From Enterobacteriaceae bacterium UBA5654 (GTDB lineage Bacteria > Pseudomonadota > Gammaproteobacteria > Enterobacterales > Enterobacteriaceae), in the NCBI GenBank assembly GCA_002421005.1, contig DIJC01000014.1:68782-132781 (forward strand): 64,000 bases of DNA. The letters run 5' to 3'. Positions 42,917-51,514 of the stretch are shown piece by piece. The first letter of the stretch is position 1; each line of letters starts with the position of its first letter. Made by a program: the position numbers and the translations under genes. Under the pieces are notes generated by a model. The model saw only the letters and a list, made by a program, of their open reading frames with translations, was not told the origin of the DNA and ran no database searches.

Positions 42917-44374
42917 ATGATGAATAATAAGGGTATCGGTCTGAACCCGAATGAAGCGCTGGATCAACTGGAAGCGCTGTACGAGCAGTCGGTCAGCGCC
43001 CTGCGGGACGCCATCAGCGCTTATATCACCGATGAAACGCTGCCTGACCGCGAAGCGCGGGCGCAGGGATTATTTGTTTACCCGCAGATCTCCGTGACCT
43101 GGGATGGCAACGCGCATAAAGCACAAAAAACCCGCGCCTATGGTCGCTTCACCCACGCGGGCTGTTACACCACCACCATCACCCGCCCGGCTCTGTTTCG
43201 TACCTATCTTGCAGAACAACTGACGCTGTTATATGAAGATTACGGCGCTGAGATCACCGTCACCCGCTCACAGCATGAGATCCCGTTTCCGTATGTGATT
43301 GATGGCTCCGAAATCGCGCTCGATCGCTCCATGAGCGCCGGGCTGTCCCGTCATTTCCCAACCACCGAACTGGCGCAGATTGGCGACGAGACGGCGGACG
43401 GGCTGTTTCACCCAACCGAGTTTTACCCGCTGTCGCATTTTGATGCCCGCCGCGTTGACTTCTCCCTGGCCCGCCTGCGCCATTATACGGGTACGCCGGT
43501 CGAGCATTTTCAGCCGTTCGTTTTGTTTACCAACTATACCCGCTACGTTGACGAGTTTGTGCGCTGGGGATGCAGCCAGATCCTCGATCCTGACAGTCCC
43601 TACATCGCTCTCTCCTGCGCGGGCGGAAGCTGGATCACCGCTGAAACCGAAGCGCCGGAAGCCGCCATTTCCGACCTGGCGTGGAAAAAACATCAGATGC
43701 CTGCCTGGCACCTGATCACCGCCGACGGCCAGGGGATTACGCTGGTCAATATTGGCGTTGGCCCGTCGAATGCGAAAACGATTTGCGATCACCTCGCGGT
43801 GCTGCGCCCGGACGTATGGCTGATGATCGGTCACTGCGGCGGACTGCGTGAAAGCCAGGCGATCGGCGATTATGTGCTGGCCCATGCTTATCTGCGTGAC
43901 GATCATGTTCTTGATGCAGTGCTGCCGCCGGATATCCCGATCCCCAGCATTGCCGAAGTCCAGCGCGCGCTGTACGACGCCACCAAGCAGGTCAGCGCCA
44001 TGCCGGGCGAGGAAGTGAAGCAGCGGCTGCGCACCGGCACGGTGGTCACAACTGACGACCGCAACTGGGAGCTGCGCTACTCCGCCTCCGCCCTGCGCTT
44101 TAACTTAAGCCGCGCGGTGGCGATTGATATGGAGAGCGCCACCATTGCCGCCCAGGGCTATCGCTTCCGCGTCCCGTACGGCACGCTGCTGTGCGTCTCC
44201 GATAAACCCCTGCATGGCGAAATCAAGCTGCCGGGACAGGCCAACCGGTTCTATGAAGGCGCGATCTCCGAGCATCTGCAAATCGGGATCCGCGCCATCG
44301 ATCTGCTACGCGCCGAAGGCGAACGCCTGCACTCACGCAAGCTGCGCACCTTTAACGAACCGCCGTTCCGTTAA
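42917..44374 (+). CDS. amn: AMP nucleosidase
   Basis: Hydrolyses AMP to adenine and ribose 5-phosphate; 485 residues (E. coli 484). The N-terminal regulatory domain is followed by the nucleoside-phosphorylase-like catalytic domain with GITLVNIGVGPSNAKTICDHL, HCGGLRESQ and AIDMESATIAAQGY (the catalytic acidic pair region). Allosteric regulation by ATP and phosphate is known for the family. Starts 42917 or two codons later; followed closely by the aminopeptidase gene. Confidence 0.97.
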   Translation: MMNNKGIGLNPNEALDQLEALYEQSVSALRDAISAYITDETLPDREARAQGLFVYPQISVTWDGNAHKAQKTRAYGRFTHAGCYTTTITRPALFRTYLAEQLTLLYEDYGAEITVTRSQHEIPFPYVIDGSEIALDRSMSAGLSRHFPTTELAQIGDETADGLFHPTEFYPLSHFDARRVDFSLARLRHYTGTPVEHFQPFVLFTNYTRYVDEFVRWGCSQILDPDSPYIALSCAGGSWITAETEAPEAAISDLAWKKHQMPAWHLITADGQGITLVNIGVGPSNAKTICDHLAVLRPDVWLMIGHCGGLRESQAIGDYVLAHAYLRDDHVLDAVLPPDIPIPSIAEVQRALYDATKQVSAMPGEEVKQRLRTGTVVTTDDRNWELRYSASALRFNLSRAVAIDMESATIAAQGYRFRVPYGTLLCVSDKPLHGEIKLPGQANRFYEGAISEHLQIGIRAIDLLRAEGERLHSRKLRTFNEPPFR

Positions 44375-44391
44375 TGGCGATAAGGACTTTT

Positions 44392-46170
44392 ATGGATCAT
44401 TCTCATGCTCTTTCCGCTCTTCGCGATCTGCTGCTGACCCATGCGCTGGATGGGATTATCGTTCCGCGTGCGGATGCCCATCAGAGTGAAGACTGCGCGC
44501 CGTGCGACGATAAACTGGCCTGGCTGACGGGTTTTACCGGCTCTGCCGGGCTGGCGCTGGTGCTGCGCGACCGGGCGCTGCTGTTTGTTGACGGGCGTTA
44601 TCAGGTACAGGCACGCAACGAAGTCGATCTTACTGCCTGGGAGATCCATCATCTGCATAATGAACCGCTCGCCGACTGGCTTCATGCTGAACTGGCGGCG
44701 GGAAGCCGCATCGGCTTTGAGCCACTGCTGATGGTCAACAGCCAGTATGAAATGCTTAATGCCACGTCGTGCAACCTGGTGGCGCTTGAAGACGATCCCT
44801 TCGAGGCGATCTGGACCGCGCGCCCGCCCAGGCCTGACGGCGCTATTCGCGAGTTACCGCCGGAGATTGCCGGTGAAAGCAGTGCAGATAAACGTCAGCG
44901 GATTGCCACGCATCTGGACGAGCAGAACGTTGATTTTCTGGCGATCACGCTGCCGGATAATATCGCCTGGCTGCTTAACGTGCGCGGGTCGGATGTGGCG
45001 ATGTCTCCGGTGCCGCTCTCCTTCGCGCTGTTAGGCAGGCATGGCGACGTAGAATGGTTTGTCGATGCCGGGAAAACCAGCGGACTGCCCGAATCGCTCC
45101 TTGCTTCGCTGACATTAACCCCGCAGGACGCTTTTATCGCCCGCGTCCGGCAGGTTGCCGCCGGGAAACGGATTCAGCTCGACGCCGATTATGCCCCGGT
45201 CGCACTGCGCTTCGCCGCTGAGCAAGCCGGTGGGGAGGTGGTCTGGCAGGCCGATCCCATCACCTTTCTCAAAGCGACCAAAAATGCCGTCGAGCTGGAA
45301 GGATATCGTCATTGCCATCGTCAGGATGGCGCGGCGTGGGTTAATTTCCTCGCCTGGCTGGCGCATGAAGTCTCGGCCCGCGAGGCCGCAGGCGATCCGC
45401 TGACCGAACTGGAAGCGCAGCAAAAACAACTGGCGTTTCGCCAGCAGCAGCCGGACTTTATTGAGCCAAGCTTCAGCACCATCTCTGCCGCTGGCAGCAA
45501 CGCGGCGATGTGTCATTATCATTCCAGCGAGAAGACCAATACGCCGATCACCGGTGCGAATTTTTACCTGAATGATTCCGGCGGTCAGTATCATAACGGC
45601 ACTACAGACGCGACCCGCACCCTTGCCTTCGGCACCTTTGACCCGCAGCGCCGCCTGCATTACACCACCGTGTTAAAGGGCTTTTTAGCTTTGATTACCC
45701 TTCAGTTCCCCACCGGGACGCAGGGTCACCAGCTTGACGCCTTTGCGCGCCGACCGCTGTGGGAACTGGGGCTGGATTACGATCACGGCACCGGTCACGG
45801 GGTCGGGCATCAGTTGCTGATCCACGAAGCGCCACATCGTCTGGCGAAAAAGGTCAACCCGTGGCCGCTGCGTGCGGGCAATATCATTACTATCGAACCC
45901 GGTTTGTATCTGGAAGATCGCTACGGTATTCGGATTGAGAATCAGGTGGAAATTGTGGAGAGTTGCCCTGGCTTTTGCCGCTTCTCATCGCTGACGCTGA
46001 TCCCCATCGATTTAAGCCAGGTGGAATTGCAGTTACTGAGCGAGCAGGAAAAACAGTGGCTGGATGATTATCACCATAAAGTACGCGAAGCGCTTTCGCC
46101 GCACATCGCGCGGGATGCGCGTCCATGGCTGTTTGCCGCCACCGCCCCGCTGCGGGTGAAGGCAGGCTGA
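44392..46170 (+). CDS. Xaa-Pro aminopeptidase, large (XPNPEP1-type) form
   Basis: M24B metallopeptidase that removes the N-terminal residue before proline. 592 residues, well above E. coli PepP (441), because two creatinase-like N-terminal domains precede the catalytic one. Metal ligands are visible in LNDSGGQYHNGTTDATRTLAF (two Asp), GTGHGVGHQLLIHEAPHR (His), and ITIEPGLYLEDRYGIRIENQV (two Glu). The start at 44392 has AAGGA upstream. Absent from the K-12 locus as I know it. 18 bases after amn, so probably the same operon. Confidence 0.9.
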   Translation: MDHSHALSALRDLLLTHALDGIIVPRADAHQSEDCAPCDDKLAWLTGFTGSAGLALVLRDRALLFVDGRYQVQARNEVDLTAWEIHHLHNEPLADWLHAELAAGSRIGFEPLLMVNSQYEMLNATSCNLVALEDDPFEAIWTARPPRPDGAIRELPPEIAGESSADKRQRIATHLDEQNVDFLAITLPDNIAWLLNVRGSDVAMSPVPLSFALLGRHGDVEWFVDAGKTSGLPESLLASLTLTPQDAFIARVRQVAAGKRIQLDADYAPVALRFAAEQAGGEVVWQADPITFLKATKNAVELEGYRHCHRQDGAAWVNFLAWLAHEVSAREAAGDPLTELEAQQKQLAFRQQQPDFIEPSFSTISAAGSNAAMCHYHSSEKTNTPITGANFYLNDSGGQYHNGTTDATRTLAFGTFDPQRRLHYTTVLKGFLALITLQFPTGTQGHQLDAFARRPLWELGLDYDHGTGHGVGHQLLIHEAPHRLAKKVNPWPLRAGNIITIEPGLYLEDRYGIRIENQVEIVESCPGFCRFSSLTLIPIDLSQVELQLLSEQEKQWLDDYHHKVREALSPHIARDARPWLFAATAPLRVKAG

Positions 46171-46185
46171 GGTCTGAAAAGCAAA

Positions 46186-46211
46186 AAGCCTGCTCGAAAG
46201 CAGGCTTTTTT
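46186..46211. terminator. two-way terminator between aminopeptidase and tRNA-Asn copy 3
   Basis: AAGCCTGCT, CGAA, AGCAGGCTT with T run on the plus strand and an A run (T run on minus) on the other side, so it can end both convergent transcripts. Confidence 0.9.
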
Positions 46212-46216
46212 AAATT

Positions 46217-46292
46217 TGGCTCCTCTGACTGGACTCGAACCAGTGACATACGGATTAACAGTCCGCCGTTCTACCGACTGAACTACAGAGGA
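46217..46292 (-). tRNA. asnW: tRNA-Asn (GTT), copy 3
   Basis: Same 76 bases on the minus strand, next to yeeO like E. coli asnW. Promoter TTGACA (46339-46334) and TAATAT (46316-46311). Confidence 0.95.
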
Positions 46293-46413
46293 ATCGTTTG
46301 AACGGGGCGAATATTAGCGAGGCTCCCGCCCCATGTCAAAGGCTGTTTTTACTAATTCAACCGTTTGCCGATTTATTCTCCGAAATGGGCAGAAAGAGTA
46401 CGACAATATGCGT

Positions 46414-47844
46414 TTACCCGGCGGTTTTCTTTTGGCGCGGATACTTCCACAGCCAGCGTCCGCTGATCATACGCCAGTAAAAGCAGGCTCCGCGCACCGC
46501 CCAGTCAAAGAACATCCCGAGCCATACGCCGACAACGCCCATGCCCAGCACAACGCCAAGCGTATAACCCGCAACCACGCGGCAGCCCCACATGCTGAGC
46601 ATGGATACCCACATAGAAAAACGCGCGTCGCGAGCGCCTTTTTGCCCTGCTGGCAGTACCCAGGAGGCCGCCCAGATCGGCATAAATGCCGCATTCAGCC
46701 AGATGAGGATCTTCACGACTTCTTTCACATCTTCCTCACGGGTATAGAACGCGGCCATTAATCCGGCAAAGGGGGCACTAAGCCAGGCAATAATCGTCAG
46801 GCCAATGGAGGACAGCCAGAACACATGACGTAACTGGCGTTCAGCCTGACTTATCTGCCCTTTCCCCAGCCGTTTACCGGTAATGATGGTGGAGGCAGAT
46901 CCGAGGGCATTCCCCGGCAGGTTAATGAGCGAAGCGATAGAAAAAGCAATAAAGTTACCGGCGATAACATCGGTTCCCATTCCCGCCACGAACATCTGGG
47001 TCAGTAGCTTGCCGCCGTTAAACAATACCGATTCGATACTCGCCGGGATACCAATCCCCAGCACTTCCCACAGGATGCTGAAGTTCAGCGGGGCAAAGTA
47101 GCTTTTCAACGAAATACGCAACGCCGGGTTAAAACCAATCATCAGCACCACAATAATCGCCACCGCACCGATATAGCGTGCGATGGTCAGCCCCAGCCCC
47201 GCGCCGACGAAACCTAATCCGTCCCAGGAAAAAACGCCATAAATCAATGCGCTGCTGATCAGAATGTTGAGAATATTCATCCCGCCGTTGATCATCAGCG
47301 GGATTTTAGTATTCCCCGCTCCGCGCAGCGCGCCGCTGCCGATAAGCGTGATCGCCGCTGCCGGATAGCTCAGTGCGGTCAGTTCCAGGTAGGTCAGGGC
47401 AAGCTCTTTCACTTCTGGCGTCGCTTCACCCGCCACAAAATCAATAATCTGCGCACCAAAAGCTTGGATCAGCACCGTTAACCCAATGGCAAACAGGGTC
47501 ATGATCACCAGCGACTGGCGCGCCGCCGCCCGCGCCCGGCTGGGATCGAGTTTACCGAGGCTAAAAGCCACCACCACCGTGGTTCCCAGATCGACCGCCG
47601 CAAAAAAGGCCATGATGACCATATTAAAACTGTCGGCCAGCCCCACGCCTGCCATCGCCTCTTTACCCAACCAGCTCACCAGAAAGGTACTCAGCACCCC
47701 CATCAGCAGGACGCAGGTATTTTCCAGAAAAATAGGGATGGCAAGCGGGGAAATCTCACGCCAGAAGAGAACCCGATAACTTTTGCGTTTTTTATACCAG
47801 GGCGTGCGCGCAACGGCCTGGCGCAGGGAAGCAGTAACGTCCAA
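46414..47844 (-). CDS. yeeO: MATE family exporter YeeO
   Basis: Twelve-helix multidrug and toxin extrusion protein, 476 residues, starting MDVTASLRQAVARTPWYKKRKSYRVLFWREISPLAIPIFLENTCVLL. E. coli YeeO exports FMN and FAD. The K-12 annotation is longer (547) at its N-terminus; no such extension is open here with a good start. Lies between tRNA-Asn copies 3 and 4, as in E. coli. Confidence 0.93.
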   Translation of the reverse strand: MDVTASLRQAVARTPWYKKRKSYRVLFWREISPLAIPIFLENTCVLLMGVLSTFLVSWLGKEAMAGVGLADSFNMVIMAFFAAVDLGTTVVVAFSLGKLDPSRARAAARQSLVIMTLFAIGLTVLIQAFGAQIIDFVAGEATPEVKELALTYLELTALSYPAAAITLIGSGALRGAGNTKIPLMINGGMNILNILISSALIYGVFSWDGLGFVGAGLGLTIARYIGAVAIIVVLMIGFNPALRISLKSYFAPLNFSILWEVLGIGIPASIESVLFNGGKLLTQMFVAGMGTDVIAGNFIAFSIASLINLPGNALGSASTIITGKRLGKGQISQAERQLRHVFWLSSIGLTIIAWLSAPFAGLMAAFYTREEDVKEVVKILIWLNAAFMPIWAASWVLPAGQKGARDARFSMWVSMLSMWGCRVVAGYTLGVVLGMGVVGVWLGMFFDWAVRGACFYWRMISGRWLWKYPRQKKTAG

Positions 47845-47994
47845 AATTGACCTTAGCTAAAAATGTTGAAACTACATTTCAAATGATGGGGGAGAAAGGC
47901 GAAACCTGCAAAGTATTTTCCCACAAAATTTGTCGGCAAATACAACAGATTGTTGCTAAAAGAGCCACTCGAACGCCCGGGCGATTATTGGGGT

Positions 47995-48022
47995 TTGACA
48001 AAAGATTCTACGCCGCTAAGAT
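47995..48022 (+). promoter_or_regulatory. promoter of tRNA-Asn copy 4
   Basis: TTGACA (47995-48000), 16 bases, TAAGAT (48017-48022). Differs in sequence from the promoters of copies 2 and 3. Confidence 0.8.
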
Positions 48023-48037
48023 AAGCCTCCAACCGAT

Positions 48038-48113
48038 TCCTCTGTAGTTCAGTCGGTAGAACGGCGGACTGTTAATCCGTATGTCACTGGTTCGAGTCCA
48101 GTCAGAGGAGCCA
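48038..48113 (+). tRNA. asnU: tRNA-Asn (GTT), copy 4
   Basis: Same 76 bases, upstream of yeeO on the opposite strand, the place of E. coli asnU. Confidence 0.95.
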
Positions 48114-48122
48114 AATTTAAAA

Positions 48123-48147
48123 AAGCCTGCTTTCGAGCAGGCTTTTT
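48123..48147 (+). terminator. terminator of tRNA-Asn copy 4
   Basis: AAGCCTGCT, TTCG, AGCAGGCTT and T run. Confidence 0.9.
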
Positions 48148-48304
48148 GCTTTTCAGGTATCTTTACGATTTCCTGCATTCAGGACTCAATAAGTTGGCGC
48201 ATAAACCTTGCCGATGCTTATTGATTATCCTGCTGTATCAGAACCTGGAATATTTTGTTGCCAAAGCCACAGCCACAGCCCGGCAAGCGTTGCGCTATCG
48301 TCAG

Positions 48305-48808
48305 TTACCCCTTGCGCGCGGCAACCCACTCCTGCACTTCAACCGCGAAAGTGTCCGGTGCTTTGCGGTACATTTTGCGCGCCAGATCGAGAATGGTGTG
48401 CTGACCCAGCGCCTCTTCCATCCGCTGCTGCGCCATGTCCATTACCGAGCGTACACCGCAAATCCCCTCGCAGGCCCATTCCGGCGGCGACTCGTCAAAT
48501 ACCGCCAGGCGCTGGCGAATCTCACGGCATTCAAAAATCCGCTTATCGCCGTCAATGGCATTCGCCACGTCGAGAACCGTGATGTGCTCGGCAGGTTTCG
48601 CCAACTGGAAGCCGCCGCCTTTACCCTCGATGCTACGCACCAGCCCCGCTTTTGACAGGCGGGTAAAAATCTTGGCCAGATAGTCGTAGGGCACGCTTTG
48701 CAGGTCGGCAATCTCGCGAACGCTCATATCACGGGCGTCACCCTTGCTATCCACCATGCACATCAGGCTATGGATGCCGTATTCAACCCCGGAACTGTAA
48801 AATGCCAT
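48305..48808 (-). CDS. Rrf2 family regulator with three candidate cofactor cysteines
   Basis: 167 residues with an N-terminal winged helix (MAFYSSGVEYGIHSLMCMVDSKGDARDMSVREIADLQSVPYDYLAKIF) and the Rrf2 wing GLVRSIEGKGGGFQL. Cys94, Cys113 and Cys117 (FECREIRQR, WACEGICGV) are placed near the cysteines that bind an Fe-S cluster or form redox disulfides in IscR and NsrR, with different spacing. A TTG two codons earlier is an alternative start. Divergent from the NADH-dehydrogenase-like gene, which it probably controls. Signal unknown. Confidence 0.88.
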   Translation of the reverse strand: MAFYSSGVEYGIHSLMCMVDSKGDARDMSVREIADLQSVPYDYLAKIFTRLSKAGLVRSIEGKGGGFQLAKPAEHITVLDVANAIDGDKRIFECREIRQRLAVFDESPPEWACEGICGVRSVMDMAQQRMEEALGQHTILDLARKMYRKAPDTFAVEVQEWVAARKG

Positions 48809-49026
48809 TCTCAATATCTCAGCATAAATAAATCCGAGTTATTGTAGCTTTTTCGCCATCCTCATTCCAGAAAGATTCCAATAACCAAAATATTAATTGC
48901 CTTTAATTCATTAAAAATCAACAAAATAAGAAGAAATTTCAGGTAAAAACGAGCTCAGCATCACAAATAGCATTGCACCGACTAACTACGACAAATATAA
49001 TCCTAGTAAATGAAGCGTAATCAACA
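48809..49026. promoter_or_regulatory. divergent control region of Rrf2 and flavoprotein genes
   Basis: AT-rich 218 bases without ORFs between two divergent genes. No operator could be defined with confidence. Confidence 0.4.
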
Positions 49027-50244
49027 GTGAGTACAACAGAAATGCGTAAACAAATTCTCATCGTCGGAGCCGGTTTTGCCGGTATGTGGGCAGCACTGAG
49101 CGCCGCGCGCCTGGCGGATAAAAATCAAAAACAACCCGTTGATATTACTGTGATTGCTCCGCAGCCTGAGCTACGCGTGCGCCCTCGCTTCTATGAGAGC
49201 GCCGTACCAACGCTGGTCGCCCCTCTACAGCCGCTATTTGACGCAACCGGCATCCGTTTTCTGCGCGGTACGGTTACGCAGATCCTGCCAGGCAGCAAAA
49301 ACGTTGACTGGACAGATACCTCCGGCGAAAACCACACCTTTAGCTACGACCGTTTAGTGCTGGCCAGCGGCAGCCACGTTAACCGCTCACTTGTTGCCGG
49401 TGCCGAAACTCACGCCTTCGACCTTGACCAGCTGGAGAGCGCGACGGTACTGGAGAATCATCTGCATTCGCTGGCAACGCGCGAAGAGAGCGAGCAGCGC
49501 AATACCGTAGTCGTATGCGGCGGCGGCTTTACCGGGATCGAGATGGCGCTGGAGCTACCGATGAAGCTGCGCGAGATCCTTGGCGAGAATGCTAAGACCA
49601 GAGTAGTCGTAGTTGAGCGAGGTCCACAGCCTGGCTCGCGCTTCAGCGAGGCCCTGAGCGAGGTGATTGTTCAGGCTTCTGAAGCGCTGGGCGTGGAGTG
49701 GTTAGTGAATGCCGAAGTAGAAAGCGTAGAGGCTAACGGCGTGACGCTCAAAGACGGGCGTCAGATTGCTTCGCACACTGTTATCTGGACCGTCGGCGTA
49801 CAGGCCAACGCGCTGGCGGCACAGATTGATGCCCCACGCGACCGTCAGGGCCGTCTGCATGTTAACAGCGAACTTCAGGTGGTCGGACATGAAGACATTT
49901 ACGCCACCGGCGACGTGGCCTACGCCGCCACCGACGATAAGGGAAATCACGCGTTAATGACCTGCCAGCACGCAATTTTGCTGGGGAAATTTGCCGGTAA
50001 CAACGCCGCCGCCAGCCTGCTGGACGTCGCTCCCCTGCCGTATCGTCAGGAAACTTACGTCACCTGTCTGGATCTTGGCGCATGGGGCGCGGTCTACACC
50101 GAAGGCTGGGATCAGCAGGTGAAGCTGACGCGCGCCGAGGCGAAAAAGCTCAAAATGTCGATCGTCAGCGAGCTTATTTATCCGCCGAAGGCCGATAAAG
50201 CGGTAGCGTTTGAGATTGCAGACCCGCTGGCACCGTTTGTATAA
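49027..50244 (+). CDS. NAD(P)/FAD-dependent oxidoreductase (NDH-2-like)
   Basis: 405 residues with an FAD-binding GxGxxG (ILIVGAGFAGMWAALSAAR) near residue 10-25, a second nucleotide-binding fold (TVVVCGGGFTGIEMALELP) at about 160-180 and the ATG-type FAD motif (IYATGDVAYA) at about 295. It resembles type II NADH dehydrogenase and related FAD/NAD enzymes but lacks the long C-terminal membrane anchor of E. coli Ndh. GTG at 49027 is used; ATG at 49042 is possible. The regulator next door suggests a redox or nitrosative response. Confidence 0.87.
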   Translation: MSTTEMRKQILIVGAGFAGMWAALSAARLADKNQKQPVDITVIAPQPELRVRPRFYESAVPTLVAPLQPLFDATGIRFLRGTVTQILPGSKNVDWTDTSGENHTFSYDRLVLASGSHVNRSLVAGAETHAFDLDQLESATVLENHLHSLATREESEQRNTVVVCGGGFTGIEMALELPMKLREILGENAKTRVVVVERGPQPGSRFSEALSEVIVQASEALGVEWLVNAEVESVEANGVTLKDGRQIASHTVIWTVGVQANALAAQIDAPRDRQGRLHVNSELQVVGHEDIYATGDVAYAATDDKGNHALMTCQHAILLGKFAGNNAAASLLDVAPLPYRQETYVTCLDLGAWGAVYTEGWDQQVKLTRAEAKKLKMSIVSELIYPPKADKAVAFEIADPLAPFV

Positions 50245-50510
50245 ACCCTGTTGCGGAAATACACCTTCGGGTAAACAGAATTAACGCATAAAAAGGCCAC
50301 CCTGCCGTAATACCACGATGACCCAATCTCCTCCAGCGTCGACGATGCCCGGCCCGCGCTGTGCGAGACAGTTTAGATCAGGTATAGCGGTAGCGGAACT
50401 GCTGGACGAAGACGGCAACCTGGCGTTGAGCGCCCTTCCCGCGCTTACGGCCAGGTAGCTTGCCTGGTAAAGCAAAACAGCTTGCCAATGAAAATAAAAA
50501 ATGTCTATTA
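50245..50510. other. intergenic, promoter of the dehydratase operon
   Basis: No convincing gene. A short plus-strand open stretch (about 50320-50459) ends TAG and may be a remnant, but has no start signal. TTGCCA (50482-50487), 18 bases and TATTAT (50506-50511) form a plausible promoter for the dehydratase gene. Confidence 0.5.
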
Positions 50511-50525
50511 TGGACTTTTAGTCCA
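50511..50525. promoter_or_regulatory. perfect palindrome TGGACT-TTT-AGTCCA
   Basis: A 6-3-6 perfect inverted repeat that overlaps the end of the -10 element and the likely transcription start of the dehydratase gene, so a bound protein would repress it. The DauR-like regulator encoded downstream is a candidate. Confidence 0.6.
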
Positions 50526-50539
50526 CTATGGATTGTATC

Positions 50540-51514
50540 ATGTCAGTTACCCGTCAACTTACTGCCATTCTTACCGATTGTTACGATGCGCATCAGGCCA
50601 TACGCCCACAAGTCGCTGTTACGCCGCTGCTTTTCAGTCCGGGCTTTAGCAAGCAGCTTAACAGTGAGGTCTGGTTTAAAGCAGAGCATTTGCAACATAC
50701 CGGATCGTTTAAATTTCGCGGTGCCAGTAATAAATTGCGTTTGCTGGATGAGGATTGTCGCGCCAGAGGTGTCATTACTGCCTCCTCTGGCAATCATGGT
50801 CAGGGAATGGCGCTGGCAGGCCAACTGAACGATGTTCCGGTGACGGTTTATGCCTCAGAAAGTGCTTCCTCGCTTAAGCTCAGCGCTATCCGGGCATGGG
50901 GAGCGAAAGTCATTACGCTGGATACGGATCCGCTGAGCGTGGAAATCGCGGCGGCAGCCGCTGCACGTCAGGAGGGAAAAATATTTGTTTCTCCTTATAA
51001 CGATAAAGACGTCATTGCGGGTCAGGGCACGATCGCGCTGGAAATGCTGGAGCAGCAGCCTGAGCTGGACGCAGTGTTTGTCGCCGTCGGCGGCGGCGGT
51101 CTGATTTCCGGGATCGGTGCCGTACTGAAAAATCTTAGTCCGCACACTAAAGTGATTGGCTGCTGGCCTGAAGCCTCTCCGGCGATGTATGCCTCATTAC
51201 AGGCGCAGCATATTGTTGAGGTAGAGGAAAGCGAAACGCTCTCCGATGGAACAGCGGGTGGCCTTGAGCCAGGGAGTATCACCTTCCCGCTTTGTATGCA
51301 GGTTATTGATGAGTGCGTGCTGGTCAGCGAAGCAGAGATTCGGCAGGCAATGCGCGAGATTGCTCGTAGCGAGCGCTGGATGATCGAAGGGGCAGAAGGT
51401 GTCGCCGTGGCCGCTCTTCTGAAACAAGCCAGCGTCTGGAAAGGAAAGCGCGTTGCCGTTGTTCTTTGCGGACGAAATATTATGCTGGAGAAGTTTATTG
51501 GAGCGGTGTCATGA
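50540..51514 (+). CDS. PLP-dependent threonine/serine dehydratase family enzyme
   Basis: 324 residues of the fold type II family. PLP lysine Lys58 (HTGSFKFRGASNK), asparagine-loop SSGNHGQGMAL and phosphate-cradle VGGGGLISGIG are intact. It is shorter than biosynthetic IlvA and lacks the ACT regulatory domain, like catabolic TdcB and 3-hydroxyaspartate dehydratases. Start at MSVTRQLTAIL (50540) is favoured over 50528, which is too near the expected transcript start. The stop overlaps the cyclodeaminase-family start (ATGA), so the two are coupled. Substrate inferred only from context. Confidence 0.88.
   Translation: MSVTRQLTAILTDCYDAHQAIRPQVAVTPLLFSPGFSKQLNSEVWFKAEHLQHTGSFKFRGASNKLRLLDEDCRARGVITASSGNHGQGMALAGQLNDVPVTVYASESASSLKLSAIRAWGAKVITLDTDPLSVEIAAAAAARQEGKIFVSPYNDKDVIAGQGTIALEMLEQQPELDAVFVAVGGGGLISGIGAVLKNLSPHTKVIGCWPEASPAMYASLQAQHIVEVEESETLSDGTAGGLEPGSITFPLCMQVIDECVLVSEAEIRQAMREIARSERWMIEGAEGVAVAALLKQASVWKGKRVAVVLCGRNIMLEKFIGAVS

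Larger units (their letters stand above)
46184..46345. repeat. inverted copy of the tRNA-Asn unit at 41827-41988
   Basis: About 160 bases comprising promoter, spacer, tRNA and terminator are nearly the same as 41827-41988 but in opposite orientation. The tRNA and terminator part also matches 48035-48155 (copy 4). The two inverted units flank a 4.2-kb segment with the glycosidase-like gene, amn and the aminopeptidase. Confidence 0.85.

Noticed and set aside
50281..50475. 64-codon minus-strand ORF between the flavoprotein and dehydratase genes
   Set aside because: Contains a poly-Ser run, no RBS and no recognisable domain; may be remnant sequence but is not supported as a gene.
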